DNA of 64,000 nucleotides from Gossypium raimondii (Eukaryota; Streptophyta; Magnoliopsida; Malvales; Malvaceae). Shown here piece after piece: positions 48,020-59,224 of the stretch. The notes under the pieces were generated by a model. That model was given only the letters and a program-made list of their open reading frames with translations. It had not been told where the DNA came from and made no database searches. The DNA is taken from assembly GCF_025698545.1 (NCBI RefSeq), contig NC_068577.1, forward strand, positions 34,117,250 to 34,181,249, given 5' to 3'. A program made the translations under genes and the position numbers. Position 1 is the first letter of the stretch. Each line of letters opens with the position of its first letter.

Positions 48020-48160
48020 TCAAACCCCATCCATTTTCAAGCCTGAAACAGCAGAAAACCCGAATCCTGGATTTCCATGGGCACGAGGGGTGCGAATATC
48101 ACCCACCTCTCCCCTGAAAACATCCTGCGGCATGTTGATCGTAGCAAAAACATGTTCCAT
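48020..48160 (-). CDS. Unassigned short ORF, possible C-terminal exon
   Basis: A minus-strand frame of 46 residues starts MEHVFATINMPQDVF and ends SAVSGLKMDGV before a TGA at 48020-48022. It has a coding-like composition (RGEVGDIRTPRAHGNPGFGF), unlike its AT-rich surroundings. The upstream in-frame stop lies about 30 bases before the ATG, and no acceptor could be tied to it. It lies 157 bp downstream of the F-box/PP2 stop codon on the same strand. I do not recognise the family. It may be a fragment of a captured or lost gene, or a chance frame. Confidence 0.3.
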   Translation of the reverse strand: MEHVFATINMPQDVFRGEVGDIRTPRAHGNPGFGFSAVSGLKMDGV

Positions 48161-48316
48161 GAAATTAAATTTTCTTTTAATGTTAAATCAGTATTGTAAC
48201 TGAAACAAACAGTAATCAACTAAAATGGATGATATATTGCATGAATAACGCACAAGTTGGTTAGAAAGAAAGAAAGAAAGACTCCTTATGAACAGCATTC
48301 CTCGACGTTATTGCTG

Positions 48317-49815
48317 TCACATATGATTGGCGGTTGTCTGTTGCTTTGGCCTAAGCTCAATCCCCTCCACAACTAGCCCTCCTTTAAGGTGCGTTCCTGT
48401 GACTTCCTTTAGTGACATCTTTACTTCTAAATTATCACCTCCATTATTATAAAAACTTCCCAATTCAATCTCAATCCATCCATCTTCACGTTTGCAAGCA
48501 ACCCTTTCTTCCATTATCCCTCTAAAGGCCATTGATCTTAGAACTAATTCCATCCGGTTCGAATACCAGAGTGTTTCTAAACATTGTTTCTTACTTTCGT
48601 ATTGCCGTAGATAAACATTCCCTTCTGATTTCAAATTTCCAATTTCCACTGTAACTTTTGATGGCAAAAAATCTAACCCATATGCACGATCCACAAATTT
48701 CACAATAACATAACACTCGTAGGTTGTTTTTGGAGACAGCATACCAGAATTGATCTTGCCTTGGATTTCCAACCACCATATGGTTCGAAGTTCTACTGCT
48801 TCGACAAACCTGGGAATGAGAAAGTAGTTTAAACAGTTGGGACAATGAAAGGGAGAGGTTTAAGATAAAAGAAATTGAATAAATGTGAGAGACCTTGATG
48901 TTGGGAAAGGTTTCCAGGACCAGAAGAGAGGGTTGTCGGCCCATGCTATGTTCAACTCCCTTGCACTCAACATATATTGTTTTTTACCTGTTGTCTTCTC
49001 TAATGAAAACGTCTGTCAAATATTGCAAAATTATATCTCTCTCATGGATTGCCAAGTTTTCATGGTGTTATAGAGCAATAGCCATCCAAGTTGAGAAATC
49101 ATGGATCTCTCATTTGACCTGGCTATTGGAAGGGGGGCAGTTTACCAGGGTCATGTTTTGCATCCACAGGCGGGTGGAACAAATATGAATTTTTACATTG
49201 AAGAACTCATATTTGATCCACCACCTGTCAACAGAAAAACAACCTTGGTCAAACTGTTTTTGTTTTGTTTTTTACATTAATTCCTCCAAACTCAGAATTT
49301 ATGAATTAAAAAGCAGATTGCATATTTGCATTTGCTGACACCTGCTTTCTATGGATCAATGATAGCTCTCCATTGATACATGAATGAATGGTGTGGGCAG
49401 ACATATAGTAAGCCTTCATATACTTTTTCAGAAGGTGGTAAATAGTTTTAAATTTTTTGTTCTTAATAAAGTAACTACTGTAGTAAACTAGTGAATAAAG
49501 TCGCAGTAACTTGTTAGTTTTGAAAAAAGAAAAAAAACCCTGAAATTAAAATTGCTTTACCTTAAGGCCTCCATCAATTAGATGTGGGTTACATAACCTG
49601 AAGAACAAGTGTTTTTTGGAGGAGAAAATTAAAGGATGGCGTAGCCTGGTGAGAATTTGTTGATAATCTGGTGGCAGGAATTTTTCCCAAACATTGTCGG
49701 AGTTAGCTGAAATCCGAATGGAGGAAGAAACAAGCGAGATTCGACAGGCATCAATGGGAGATGTGAGGGAAAGAACATGTGCAAAGCAGTCATCAGGTAA
49801 AAGATCTAAATTCAT
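48317..49815 (-). CDS. F-box protein with PP2 lectin domain (PP2-B type)
   Basis: Three minus-strand exons, 49561-49815, 48894-49012 and 48317-48809, with GT-AG introns of 548 and 84 bp, give 288 residues. Residues 3-50 are an F-box (LPDDCFAHVLSLTSPIDACR...VWEKFLP), which binds SKP1 in an SCF ubiquitin ligase. Residues about 86-280 form a phloem protein 2 (PP2) domain with YMLSARELNIAWADNPLFW, then FVEAVELRTIWWLEIQGKI, and near the end LKGGLVVEGIELRPK. PP2 domains bind N-glycans or related sugars, so the protein probably selects glycosylated or stress-induced targets for ubiquitylation. Length and domain order match the PP2-B family, and no stop or frameshift is present. The ATG at 49813-49815 is directly before LDLLPDD, the usual F-box start. 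Which PP2-B member it is cannot be told from this sequence alone. Confidence 0.93.
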
Positions 49816-51074
49816 GATTCAAAAGCAAGAAGGTAGGTATGAGATTTGAGGGGATGGATGTTTGTATATATGCGATATAGTGAACGACTGAAATGTATCG
49901 TTAATATGACAACATATTCTTTGCTGGAGTTTGCTTTACATGACGACATGACCACAACATATGAGCACATCATGTAATACAATATTGTAGGATATCGGCC
50001 ATCTAATATTGGAATTTGAAATGACCCCGAATTCATCAAATTGTGGAGTAGTTTTTTAAGTCAAAAGTAGAGCTGCCAAGAAGTCTCCTCCTTGGAACCA
50101 TTTCATCACAATTGGAGAAAAAGTTGAACATATAAAATAAAAGTATTAGTTAATTTTTACATTATTAAATAATAATTAAGGTGGAGTCGGTTGGAATTGT
50201 TAAAGATATTGTCCAAATCGAGATGAATGGTAGGATATTGGTCTGGTCCTTTTCTAGACTGTTCAATCAAAATTTCTCTGTCTTTGACATCCAAGTGGAG
50301 AGACAAAAACTTCACTCCTATCCCAGTAACTTTCTTTAATTCTAAGATAGTTCATTGTCTCCATCTCCAAAAATGTGTGTGAAAAGTGAATTTGGGGGTA
50401 ACCTTTGGGAACAACCCAACCCAAACTTCTTCCACAAATATGTGGGTACTAGTATCAAAGGTAAGTTTATATGAATAGTGTGTTTATCTGTAATTAATGT
50501 AAAAATAATAGCAGCAGTAACATTAAATATTGTAGCGACACTATAGCGTAAAACAGAAAATAAACTAAAAGCATCACACCATTTTTCACCGTCCATCCAA
50601 ATTCACCCTAGATAATTTAAATTTAGTTATGACTCAACCATTTCAACGGTTTGCATTTTGTTGGACTTTTATGTAGAAATTAATGTTGTGATAATTGTTA
50701 CAACAGAACTTTGAAGCAAACTATAATAAAAGAATTAAAGTGTAAAATGGGATTAAGATTATTTAAGCAGTTCGAAAAGTAATTTTTTCACTTCAAAGTT
50801 TTAATTTAAGAATGAATCTATTATTATTATTTTTAAATACAACTAATGATTAAAGCCCTAATCAATGGCAGATTTTGATACTAAATTTTGGGAGACTAGT
50901 AAAACATTTAAAATCTTAAGACTTTAATGAGAATTTTTAAAAAAAATAAATTAGGGTTTAATTGAATTTTTTTGTAATATTAATAGAATTAAAATTTTTA
51001 AAAAATTTCAAAAAAAGAAATCAAAATTTTGTATACCAAGACCCTTAAGAGAATCCACCTTTGGCTCTAACTAG
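49816..51074. other. Upstream region of the F-box/PP2 gene
   Basis: No gene is seen. TATATA at 49865-49870, on the minus strand about 50 bases before the ATG, could be a core promoter element, but the background is AT-rich. Frames at 49812-50039 and 50342-50596 on the minus strand have no family features. Confidence 0.4.
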
Positions 51075-51082
51075 CTTATAAC

Positions 51083-51690
51083 TAGACCTGTCCATGGGTC
51101 GGACCATTCGGCTCGGCCTGAAGATCCGCTCGAAAAGTGGGAGGGTTTGGGTAAAAATATAGGCCTGAAAAATGAGATTCGACAAAAAATAAGGCACGTT
51201 TAGAATACGGATCAGGCCTCGGGCAAGGCTTTTTTGGCTTGGCTCGAATATGCAAAAAAAAATTGATGTTTTTTTTTTTTTTGCTTTCTTGTTGTTTTTT
51301 TATTGTTTTGTTGCTATTTTCTTGTTTTTTTTTTCACTATTTTGCTACTATTTTGTTGTTATTGTTTGGATACTGTATAACTCTTATTTTATTGTTAATT
51401 TTGTTACTATTTTAGAGGCATTTGCTTGTTATGTTGCACCTATTTTAGTGTTATTTAAGTATACATATTGTTTTTTAATTTTTTTAGAAACATTTATTCT
51501 AATATTTTTAGTATTTTTGATGTATTATATTTTTAAAAAAATTATATAAAAAAATTAATACGGCCGAGTCGGGCTCGGGTTTTAATATTTTTATCCGGGC
51601 TAGGCTTAGACAAAATTTTAGACTCATTTTTCAGACCAAACCAAACCCAAACCTAACAAACGGATCTAAAATTTTAGTTGAACACCTCTA
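51083..51690. mobile_element. Small non-autonomous hAT-type element
   Basis: A 608-bp element with ends TAGACCTGTCCATGGG and, inward from the right, TAGAGGTGTTCAA. It is flanked by CTTATAAC on both sides (51075-51082 and 51691-51698), an exact 8-bp duplication. Subterminal G/C-rich repeats (TCGGCTCGGCCTGAAG, GAGTCGGGCTCGGG) surround a T-rich core. It has no transposase. A related relic lies near 47440-47600. Confidence 0.85.
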
Positions 51691-51698
51691 CTTATAAC

Positions 51699-52423
51699 AC
51701 GAATACAAAAGTAACCTCACTAGTATACAATTGCTTGCACCAACTTTACCTAGATAACTTACAAGTGAATGAAAACTCTCCACTAAAGCTTAAGATATAA
51801 AAAGTGAAACTACCCTAAAAATGTTCTCAAAATGAATTGAATAAAGCTCTTAAAAACCATTGCTAAGTATAAGTCCACGGCAGTACATGTGACATTTAAA
51901 CTTAGATAATATCATCCTATTAGCTTGTATTTTAAACTTGGTTAATTAATATTTCTTTCACTCAATTATTATTTTAGTATCTATAATTTTTTTTGTATTA
52001 TTTTGATATTTAAAATTTTCAATCATGTATCACTTTATCCTAGCTGCTAACGCCGTTAAAAAAAGATGACATGGCGCACCACATCACTCGGTTTGTATTT
52101 TTCTTTTGAATAAATTAGAAAATAGAAAAAATAATAAGAAAAAAAATCTCAAAATTAAAAAAACTATTAAAAATGTTCCAAAATTTTAAAAATATATTTT
52201 ATTTTAAAATATATAAAATAAAAAACACAAAAATCCAAAAATAACAAAAAGTCATAAAAATCTCAAAAGAAATTTGAAAAATAAAAATATATATAGAAAA
52301 TTTCCAAAAATTAAAATATATTTGTCTTTTTAATATATACTTTCTTTTAAATATATAATAAAAAGATAAAATTAAAAAGTTAATAAAAATTTGAAATTAT
52401 AAAAATTAATAAAAATAAAAATG
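51699..52423. other. Intergenic, AT-rich
   Basis: No gene or repeat border is seen. The sequence becomes very A-rich from about 52120 to 52420. Its end carries the left target duplication of the Athila-like element (GTACT, 52424-52428). Confidence 0.5.
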
Positions 52424-52428
52424 TACTT

Positions 52429-53895
52429 AATAGCAAGATAAATTTGTGTTTTCAATGTATTTATTTTTGGCTAATTATCAAATAAGATGCTACTAAACTT
52501 GAGCTTTTCTTATCATAAATGAAGTTGGTGTGCTGAAATTCAAATTCATACCCAAAAAGGGGCTAAATTGAAACAAAAAGCAAAGAAGGGGGCTAAATTG
52601 AAAGATTGAAGATTTGGAGTTGGCTAGAAAAAGATTGAAGATTTGAAATTGGTTGGATAAAGATCAAATTATTTTTGATATTGTTAAAATTATGTAATTA
52701 CTTTAAAGTTGATCTTTAGTTTAAATTTGATTTTTTAAAATTTTGATTTATCTAGCGATAATGTTTAAGGAAAATCTAGCTAAATTTTAGCACTAAAAGT
52801 GTGTATAAATACCTGGGCACACTTGGCTTTTGGCAATAAAAGGAATTCTTTTCTTTTTCCTTTTCATCTCCTGTGTCAATGCTTCATTCTGCCATTTTAT
52901 TTTCTTTCTCTTACTTTTAACATTTTGGCTTATTTGCCTTCCAAACCCTTTCCTCTTTCCACTTTTCACAATTTCCATTAAAAGCTACTTCTAGTCACCA
53001 TTTAAAATGATTTATTTCATGTTTAACTAAGTCCCTTTTAGCCTTAGTTCGGTTATCGCTCTGACAAAGTAATCGTGAGATATGAACCCACGATAAATAC
53101 TTTGCAATTCGGTATTCATTATCTCTCTAGTATATGGGATAGTACAAATTTGTCGCTTAAAGTTGATTTGATTTCAACTCAAAAAGCGCGAGTTGGGTTG
53201 GAATCGTTTGGCATACAGTTGGAAATTGAGTCGACTGTACTGTATTCAAAATCCCGCGAACAAATCGTCGTGCTTAGGTGGGAAAAGCTAGTTGAATTCC
53301 GTCAAGGGAGATAGTGGTAGGATTTAAACGATCCACACAGTTGAGGCCGTTGATTCGAGTTGGGCTTTTCAGATTGCAAGGTTGTCGAAATCTTAAATTA
53401 CGGGCACGTGTCACGTGGTTAGAAATTCGGAAATGGTCGATTTGTAAGTTGTACCAGAACCGACTATAAGAGGAAAAGCTAGTGGTTTGAGGCATTCTCG
53501 ATCACTATAACCAACTTATCAGTTGGAATGAAAAACATTTTTTCAAGGATGGGTTCAAGTTCGGGGTGTACCGAAGCTAAGGCTAAATTTAAAATATTTT
53601 ATTTACCCATTTATTTTATTTGCTTAATTTTATTTTTGCAATTTCAAATTTATTTTTTCATTTTATTACATTACATATTTATTTATTTTATTTTCTCTAT
53701 CAACTTAAAACCCTATTTTTTTCAACTTGCAGCGCACAGGTCGTGGGTATGTCTGTACCTTGACAGCAATTCTAGTCACGAGAAAAAGGCGAAATTGGAT
53801 AACTAATCCCTATGGATTCGACCCTACTGCTCTATACTACTATTTAGTGTTATTTTGACGTAGGAATTTATATTTGGTGGTTTCGATGCCTATCA
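52429..53895 (+). repeat. 5' LTR of the Athila-like element
   Basis: Collinear with 57809-59219, from (T)AATAGCAAGATAAATTTG to GGTTTCGATGCCTATCA. It contains TATAAATACCTGGGCA near 52804, a plausible promoter TATA box that is also present in the right LTR. Confidence 0.88.
52803..52810 (+). promoter_or_regulatory. Possible TATA box in the Athila-like LTR
   Basis: TATAAATA in the middle of the LTR, conserved at the same place in the right LTR (near 58166). This is the usual position of the U3/R promoter. No experimental start site is known to me. Confidence 0.5.
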
Positions 53896-53900
53896 AATTT

Positions 53901-53918
53901 TGGCGCCGTTGTCGGGGA
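53901..53918 (+). other. Primer binding site, tRNA-Asp type
   Basis: The sequence TGGCGCCGTTGTCGGGGA lies five bases after the left LTR. From memory it pairs with the 3' end of plant tRNA-Asp (ending CCGGCAACGGCGCCA) with one mismatch. This primer is characteristic of the Athila lineage. Confidence 0.8.
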
Positions 53919-53952
53919 TTGGAAAAAATTTCTAATTTTTTTTGTTTTCTTT

Positions 53953-55300
53953 ATGACTGGGTCGGAATCGAGGACTCTAGAATTTGAATCGAAAATAGAG
54001 AAGTTGGCTTAAACATTGCGAAGAAAAGTTATTCGACGCGGTAAATGACCACATCCCAGCTTTGAAGTAGGATCTTATACCGAAGATATTTTCTCATTTG
54101 ACGAACTAGACAAAATGGCAGATCAAACTATACGCCAACTTGTAGTAGCACCAGATGAACAATAACCACTATGCATAACTTATTTGGTGGGTGAAACACC
54201 GTTTGAATAGAAATCAGGATTAATTCATTTATTACCCACTTTTCGCGGTTTGAAAAATGAGAACCCCCATACTCATTTGAAGGAATTCCACATGGTTTGT
54301 TTAAACATGAAACCAGAGGGAGTAATCGAGGATCAAATTAAACTCCAAGCTTTCCCTTTTTCATTAGCCGACTCAGTTAGGGAATGACCATTTTATTTAC
54401 CTCCAGGATCTGTTAATACATAGATTGATATGTCTCGATTGTTTCTTGGCAGGTTTTTTCTAACAGTCCGAACAGCCGAATTAAGGAGAAGTATAGTTGA
54501 AATACAACAAAAAGAAGTAGAGTCACTCTATGAATATTAGGAGCGATACAAGAAGTTATGCGCAAGTTGTCCACAACATAGCCTGCCTGAACAGTCACTT
54601 TTACAGTATTTCTATGAGGGGTTACTCATTATGGAAATGAAGATGATTGATGCTGCTAGTGGAGGAGCATTTGTGAACATAACTCTTCAACAAGCTAGGG
54701 AATTAATTTCGACCATTGCTGCGAATTCTCAACAGTATCGACTATCTATAGAACCTGTGAGAATGGTTCATGAGCTAAGTATTCCTTCGTTAGTAAATAA
54801 GATTGATGAACTTAGTAATGTAGTTAAAAACTTGGTTACAGTAAAAACGAACCCTGCTTGGTTATGTGGAATATGTGCCAAACCTTATCATTTTACCGAC
54901 TCGTGTTTGACTTTACTTAAGGACACAGCAACACAAGTAGATGTCGTTGGGAACTTCCTAGGGCCATCTCAAAAGTGTTATGATCCATATTTGAATGCCA
55001 GCAAAATAGGGTAGAGGGACCACCCAAATCTAAGCTATGGATCGAACCCTCGATACGATCAACCATATCAACCAAGACCACTTCCGCCTCAACAATATCA
55101 ACCTTCAAAGTCATCTCTTGAAACCAAAGTAGAGAGGTTAGTCGTTAGCATCGAAAAGCTTCAACAAAACTCTGAAGCGAACTTCCAAGAAATTGATCAG
55201 CAAATGAGTAAGCTAGCACTTACGATTAGCGTTTGGAGAACCAAGGAAAATTGTCATCTCAAACCGAGCCTAACCCACTTCAAAATGTAAGTGCTATGAT
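53953..55300 (+). pseudogene. Athila-type gag remnant
   Basis: One plus-strand frame from MTGSESRTLEF, broken by about eight stops. It shows the conserved gag features PTFRGLKNENPHTHLKEFHM, then IKLQAFPFSLADSVRE, then YKKLCASCPQHSLPEQ and LLQYFYEGLLIMEMKMIDAA. The open stretch 54631-55014 covers MIDAASGGAFVNITLQQARE and a CGICAKPYHFTDSC zinc-binding segment. A glutamine-rich region follows. Most of the stops replace tryptophan or glutamine codons. The protein would form the capsid of the element particle, but this copy cannot be translated in full. Confidence 0.85.
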
Positions 55301-55728
55301 CGTAGAAGATGGAATAGAGTTAGAACTAGTGTCTGGCTCGAGTCATGGCCACGACACTAGACAAGAAAAATAAAAAGCTGAACTAGCAGCTCCTACAGGG
55401 TTGGCACCACAGAAACCATTTGTTGTACCTCCCCCATTCCCTGGAAGGCTCGCCCAAGTTAAAAAAGAGTGAGAGGAAAAAAAATCCTTGAGGTATTTCA
55501 GAAGGTAGAAATCAATATTCTTTTACTTGATGCAATTAAAAAAAATTCCACGCTATGCAAAATTCTTGAAAGAATTGTATATTGGCAAAAAAGCTTCAAG
55601 GAAACGAATGAGTGAATGTGGGAGAAAACATCTGTATGATATTATAAAGAAATAATCCGCCTAAGTGTAAGGACTAATGTATCTTTTCTATATCCTATAA
55701 AATAGGTAATATTTGCATAAAGAAGGCC

Positions 55729-56487
55729 ATGTGTGATTTGGGAGCATCCATTAGCATAATGCCTTTATCTATTTTTAAATTTCTAAACACGGGTCATTTG
55801 AAAGAAACATCGGTGATTATTCAATTGGTAGACAGATCATGTGTGTATCCAGAAGAGGTGTTGGAAGATGTTCTCGTCAAGGTAAATGAACTAATTTTTT
55901 CGATAGACTTTTACATCATCGACATGAAAGATGATTACTCAAGAAATTCTTCCGATATACTACTCGGAAGACCATTTTTAAGCATTGTACGTACAAAAAT
56001 TGAAGTTCGAAATGGAACACTTACTATGGAATTCGAAAGTGAAGTGGTAAAATTTAATATTTATGAGGCGATAGGCCAACCTAGTACAATGTCGAATGTC
56101 TTTAGTGTCGATATTATTGAACCACTAACAAAGTTACATTTTGAATATCATGAAGATGACGAGTTACAAACTATACTTTGTAGGAGTTTAGACCTCAATA
56201 CTATGGATAAACTGAAGAAATTAATGATGTTGGAAGAGCCAATTCGTGAAGCTGTCATTCACATGGAGGCCCCAAAATTAGAGCTCAAATCGTTACCAAA
56301 ACATTTAAGGATTCAAATAGAGGAAAAGACAAACCTGAACAGAGAAGCTCAAAGACCCCTCATTCCATCAATGATGGAGAAATTCAGGAAGTGCTTCAAG
56401 GACTATCGAAAAAGGTTGAAACCTTTCTACAGGAACTTCCGAGGGCACATAATGGATGAATTAATTCTCAAACAACCAAACGAATAA
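55729..56487 (+). pseudogene. Athila-type protease frame, fused to the 3' region
   Basis: An open frame of 252 residues, in the same frame as gag. It opens with MCDLGASISIMPLSIFKFL, the retroviral-type aspartic protease active site in DLGAS form, followed by YIIDMKDDY and ILLGRPFLS, the second conserved protease loop. Acidic spacer sequence and LELKSLPKHL follow. In complete Athila elements LPxHL leads into the reverse transcriptase. Here it is followed by unrelated sequence (NREAQRPLIPSMM...) and a stop at 56487, so RT, RNase H and integrase have been removed by a deletion. Upstream, between 55300 and 55729, there are stops, so a gag-protease fusion is not intact. Confidence 0.8.
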
Positions 56488-57808
56488 CATTCAAGTCTTC
56501 GAGCTAACGACGTTAAACAAAAGCGCTTTTTGGGAGGCAACTCATATTTATTTATTTTAATATATTTAATTTTGAATTTCAGTTTAGTTTAGGTTGAAAA
56601 TAAAATAAATAATAAGATTATTATTTAATCTATTTTAATGTGCTATTTTCCAGGAACAATAGTGGAGGTTGTCCCTTTTCATCCAAAAATAAATCATAAT
56701 CAAAATTTTTTTATGGCATGAGCACACATTGTCAAATTTTAGTGTTGCCATTTGTTGAAACATACACCCAAGACTAGACTAACTAGAACCAACCCGAATT
56801 ACCTAAACCACCCTCAGCCAAATTAATACGAGGAGTACACTTGACCATTCTATTTATTATTATTTTAAAATTGCCATTAAGGGCAATGTGGGCTAAGTAT
56901 AGGGGGTTCGTAGGACAGGCCATGTTATTGCTTCTTTGCATGTGTTCATTCACTAAGATAACTCCTCAGTTCGTTTCGAAAATGAACCTCTAATTCTTAT
57001 GTTAAGTTTATTTAAATAATTGGGTGAGTCATGAATAACTATTACTTATTTGGTCAATAAATATTTTGTAAAATTGAAAATAATATGGCTTAGTCAATGC
57101 TTCAAATAAATTGTTGGCTCCTTTAAACTTGCCTAATGAAAGTATTCATTTAAATAAATAACTGTTAATGGCTTCATTAAGAGTGAAGATTCGAAAATGT
57201 GACCAAATTGAGTAACTGGGGTAAGGTGCTTGGGTTGTCATCTCATTTTGCGACAAAAGATTTGGTGACAAATCGAAACTTGTAACATTCTGCTATTCGA
57301 GCTGCCTTTAAGAAAATAAAAATAAATTCATTAGGTACATGCCAAGTTAAGTGATCGAGGTAAGGTTTTGGTTGTCATCTCATTTCGCGTCAAAAGATTT
57401 GGCTATATCTTGAATTCGTAAAAAACAACAAAAAAGTAAAAAAATAATAAAAATAATAAAAAAAACGTCAAGTTGAGTAACCGGGGTGAGGTGCTTGGTT
57501 GTCATCTCATTCGCATAAAAAAACTTGACCATGTCACGAATAAGTTTAAAAATATATATATTGAGTATGATTGTCTTGCAAGTTTGATTAAGCCTAAATT
57601 TAGTGAAGTAGTTGAGTTTGACATACTGTTCAAAATCTTATAAAATGCTTATTGATTTGATTGAGTCTAGCAATTATTTATTTTTGATTCAACTAATTAT
57701 TTACATTATACTTGACTGAGAAAGGGGGTTTGATTTCGAAAAGGATTGTCGAATGATTTTTAGTAGATATCATGCTTGAAGACAAGCATGAGCTAAGTGG
57801 GGAGAATT
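56488..57808 (+). repeat. 3' untranslated part of the Athila-like element
   Basis: Starts with an AAGCGCTTTTTGGGAGGCAA segment typical of the region after Athila pol. From about 57190 to 57540 three degenerate ~115-140-bp units recur, each with GAGTAACTGGGGTAAGGTGC-like and GTTGTCATCTCATTT cores. The block ends with the purine-rich tract AAGTGGGGAGAATT at 57795-57808 immediately before the right LTR, the expected polypurine primer. Confidence 0.75.
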
Positions 57809-59219
57809 TGATAGCAAGATAAATTTGCGTTTTCAATGTATTTATTTTTGGCTAATTATCAAATAAGATGTTACTAAACTTGGATTTTTTTTATCAGGAA
57901 TGAAGTTGGTGTGCTGAAATTCAAATTCATACCCAAAAATGGGCTAAATTGGAACAAAAAGCAAAAAAGAGTTCTAGATTGAAAGATTGAAGATTTGAAG
58001 TTGGCTAGATAAAGATTGAAGATTTGAAATTAGTTGGGTAAAGATCAAATTATTTTTGATATTTTTAAAATTCTATAATTAGTTTAAATTTGATCTTTAA
58101 AATTTTGATTTATCTAGTGATAATGTTTAAGGAAAATCTAGCTAAATTTTAGCACTAGAACTGTGTATAAATACCTGGGCAAACTTGACTTTTGGCATTA
58201 AAAAAAATTTATTTCTTTTTCCTTTTCATTTCCTGCGTCAATGCTTCATTCTGCCATTTTATTTTCTTTCTTTTACTTTCAACATTTTGGCTTATTTGCC
58301 TTCCAAGCCCTTTCCCCTTTTCACTTTCCACAATTTCCATTAAAAGTCACTTCCATTCACCATTTAGAATGATTTATTTCATGTTTAACTAAGTCCCTTT
58401 TAGCCTTAGTCCGGTTATCGCTCCGACAAAGTAATAGTGAGATATGAACCCATACTAAATACTTTACAATTATCCATTAAAGTTGATTCGATTTCAACTC
58501 AGAAAGCGCGCGTTGGGTTGGAATCGTTTGGCATACAGTTGGGAAGTTGAGTCAGTCGTACTGTATACAAAATCCCGCGAACAAATCGCCGTGTTCAGGT
58601 GGGAAAAGCTAGTTGGATTCCGTCAAGGGAAATAGTGATCGAATTTAAACTACCTACACGGTTGAGGCCGTTGATTCGAGTTGGGCTTTTCAGATCGCAA
58701 GATTGTTGAAGTCTTAAATTATGGGTACGTGTCACGTGATTGGAAATTCAACAATAGTCAATTTGCAGGCCGTATCAAAACCGGCTACAAGAGGAAAAGC
58801 TGGTGGTTTGAGGCATCCTCGATCACTATAACCAACTTATTAGTTGGAATGAAAAACCTTTTTTCAAGGATCAATTCAAGTTTGGGGTGTACCGAGGCTA
58901 GGACTAAGATTTAAAATATTTTATTTACCCATTTATTTTATTTGCTTAAATTTATTTTTGCAATTTCGAATTTGTTTTCATTTTATTACATTACATATTT
59001 ATTTATTTTATTTTCTCTATCAACTTAAACCCCCCTTTTATTTTTCAGCTTGCAGCGCACAAGTTTTGGGCACGACTGTACCGCGACAACAATTCTGGTC
59101 ACGAGAAAAAGGCGAAATTGGATAACCAGTCCCTAGTGGATTCTACCCTACTTATGTATACTACTATTTAGTATTATTTTTTCATAAGAATTTATATTTG
59201 GTGGTTTCAACGCCCATCA
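57809..59219 (+). repeat. 3' LTR of the Athila-like element
   Basis: From TGATAGCAAGATAAATTTG to TTTCAACGCCCATCA, directly followed by GTACT. It is 56 bp shorter than the left copy because of small deletions, one near 58460. Several percent divergence from the left LTR points to an old insertion. Confidence 0.88.
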
Positions 59220-59224
59220 GTACT

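Larger units (their letters stand above)
52429..59219 (+). mobile_element. Athila-like LTR element lacking RT and integrase
   Basis: A 6791-bp plus-strand element with LTRs of 1467 and 1411 bp (52429-53895 and 57809-59219). The flanking target duplication GTACT lies at 52424-52428 and 59220-59224. The internal part has a tRNA-Asp-type primer site at 53901, a gag remnant (53953-55014 and on), a protease-like frame (55729-56487), a 1.3-kb 3' segment with degenerate tandem repeats, and a polypurine tract next to the right LTR. Where reverse transcriptase should follow the protease the sequence goes straight to the 3' region, so pol has been deleted. The left LTR starts TAATAG where the right one starts TGATAG. 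The element can only have moved with help from a relative. Confidence 0.88.

Noticed and set aside
49812..50039. 75-residue minus-strand frame directly upstream of the F-box ATG
   Set aside because: It overlaps the start of the F-box coding exon by only one codon and in a different frame, has no recognisable domain, and lies in the probable promoter.
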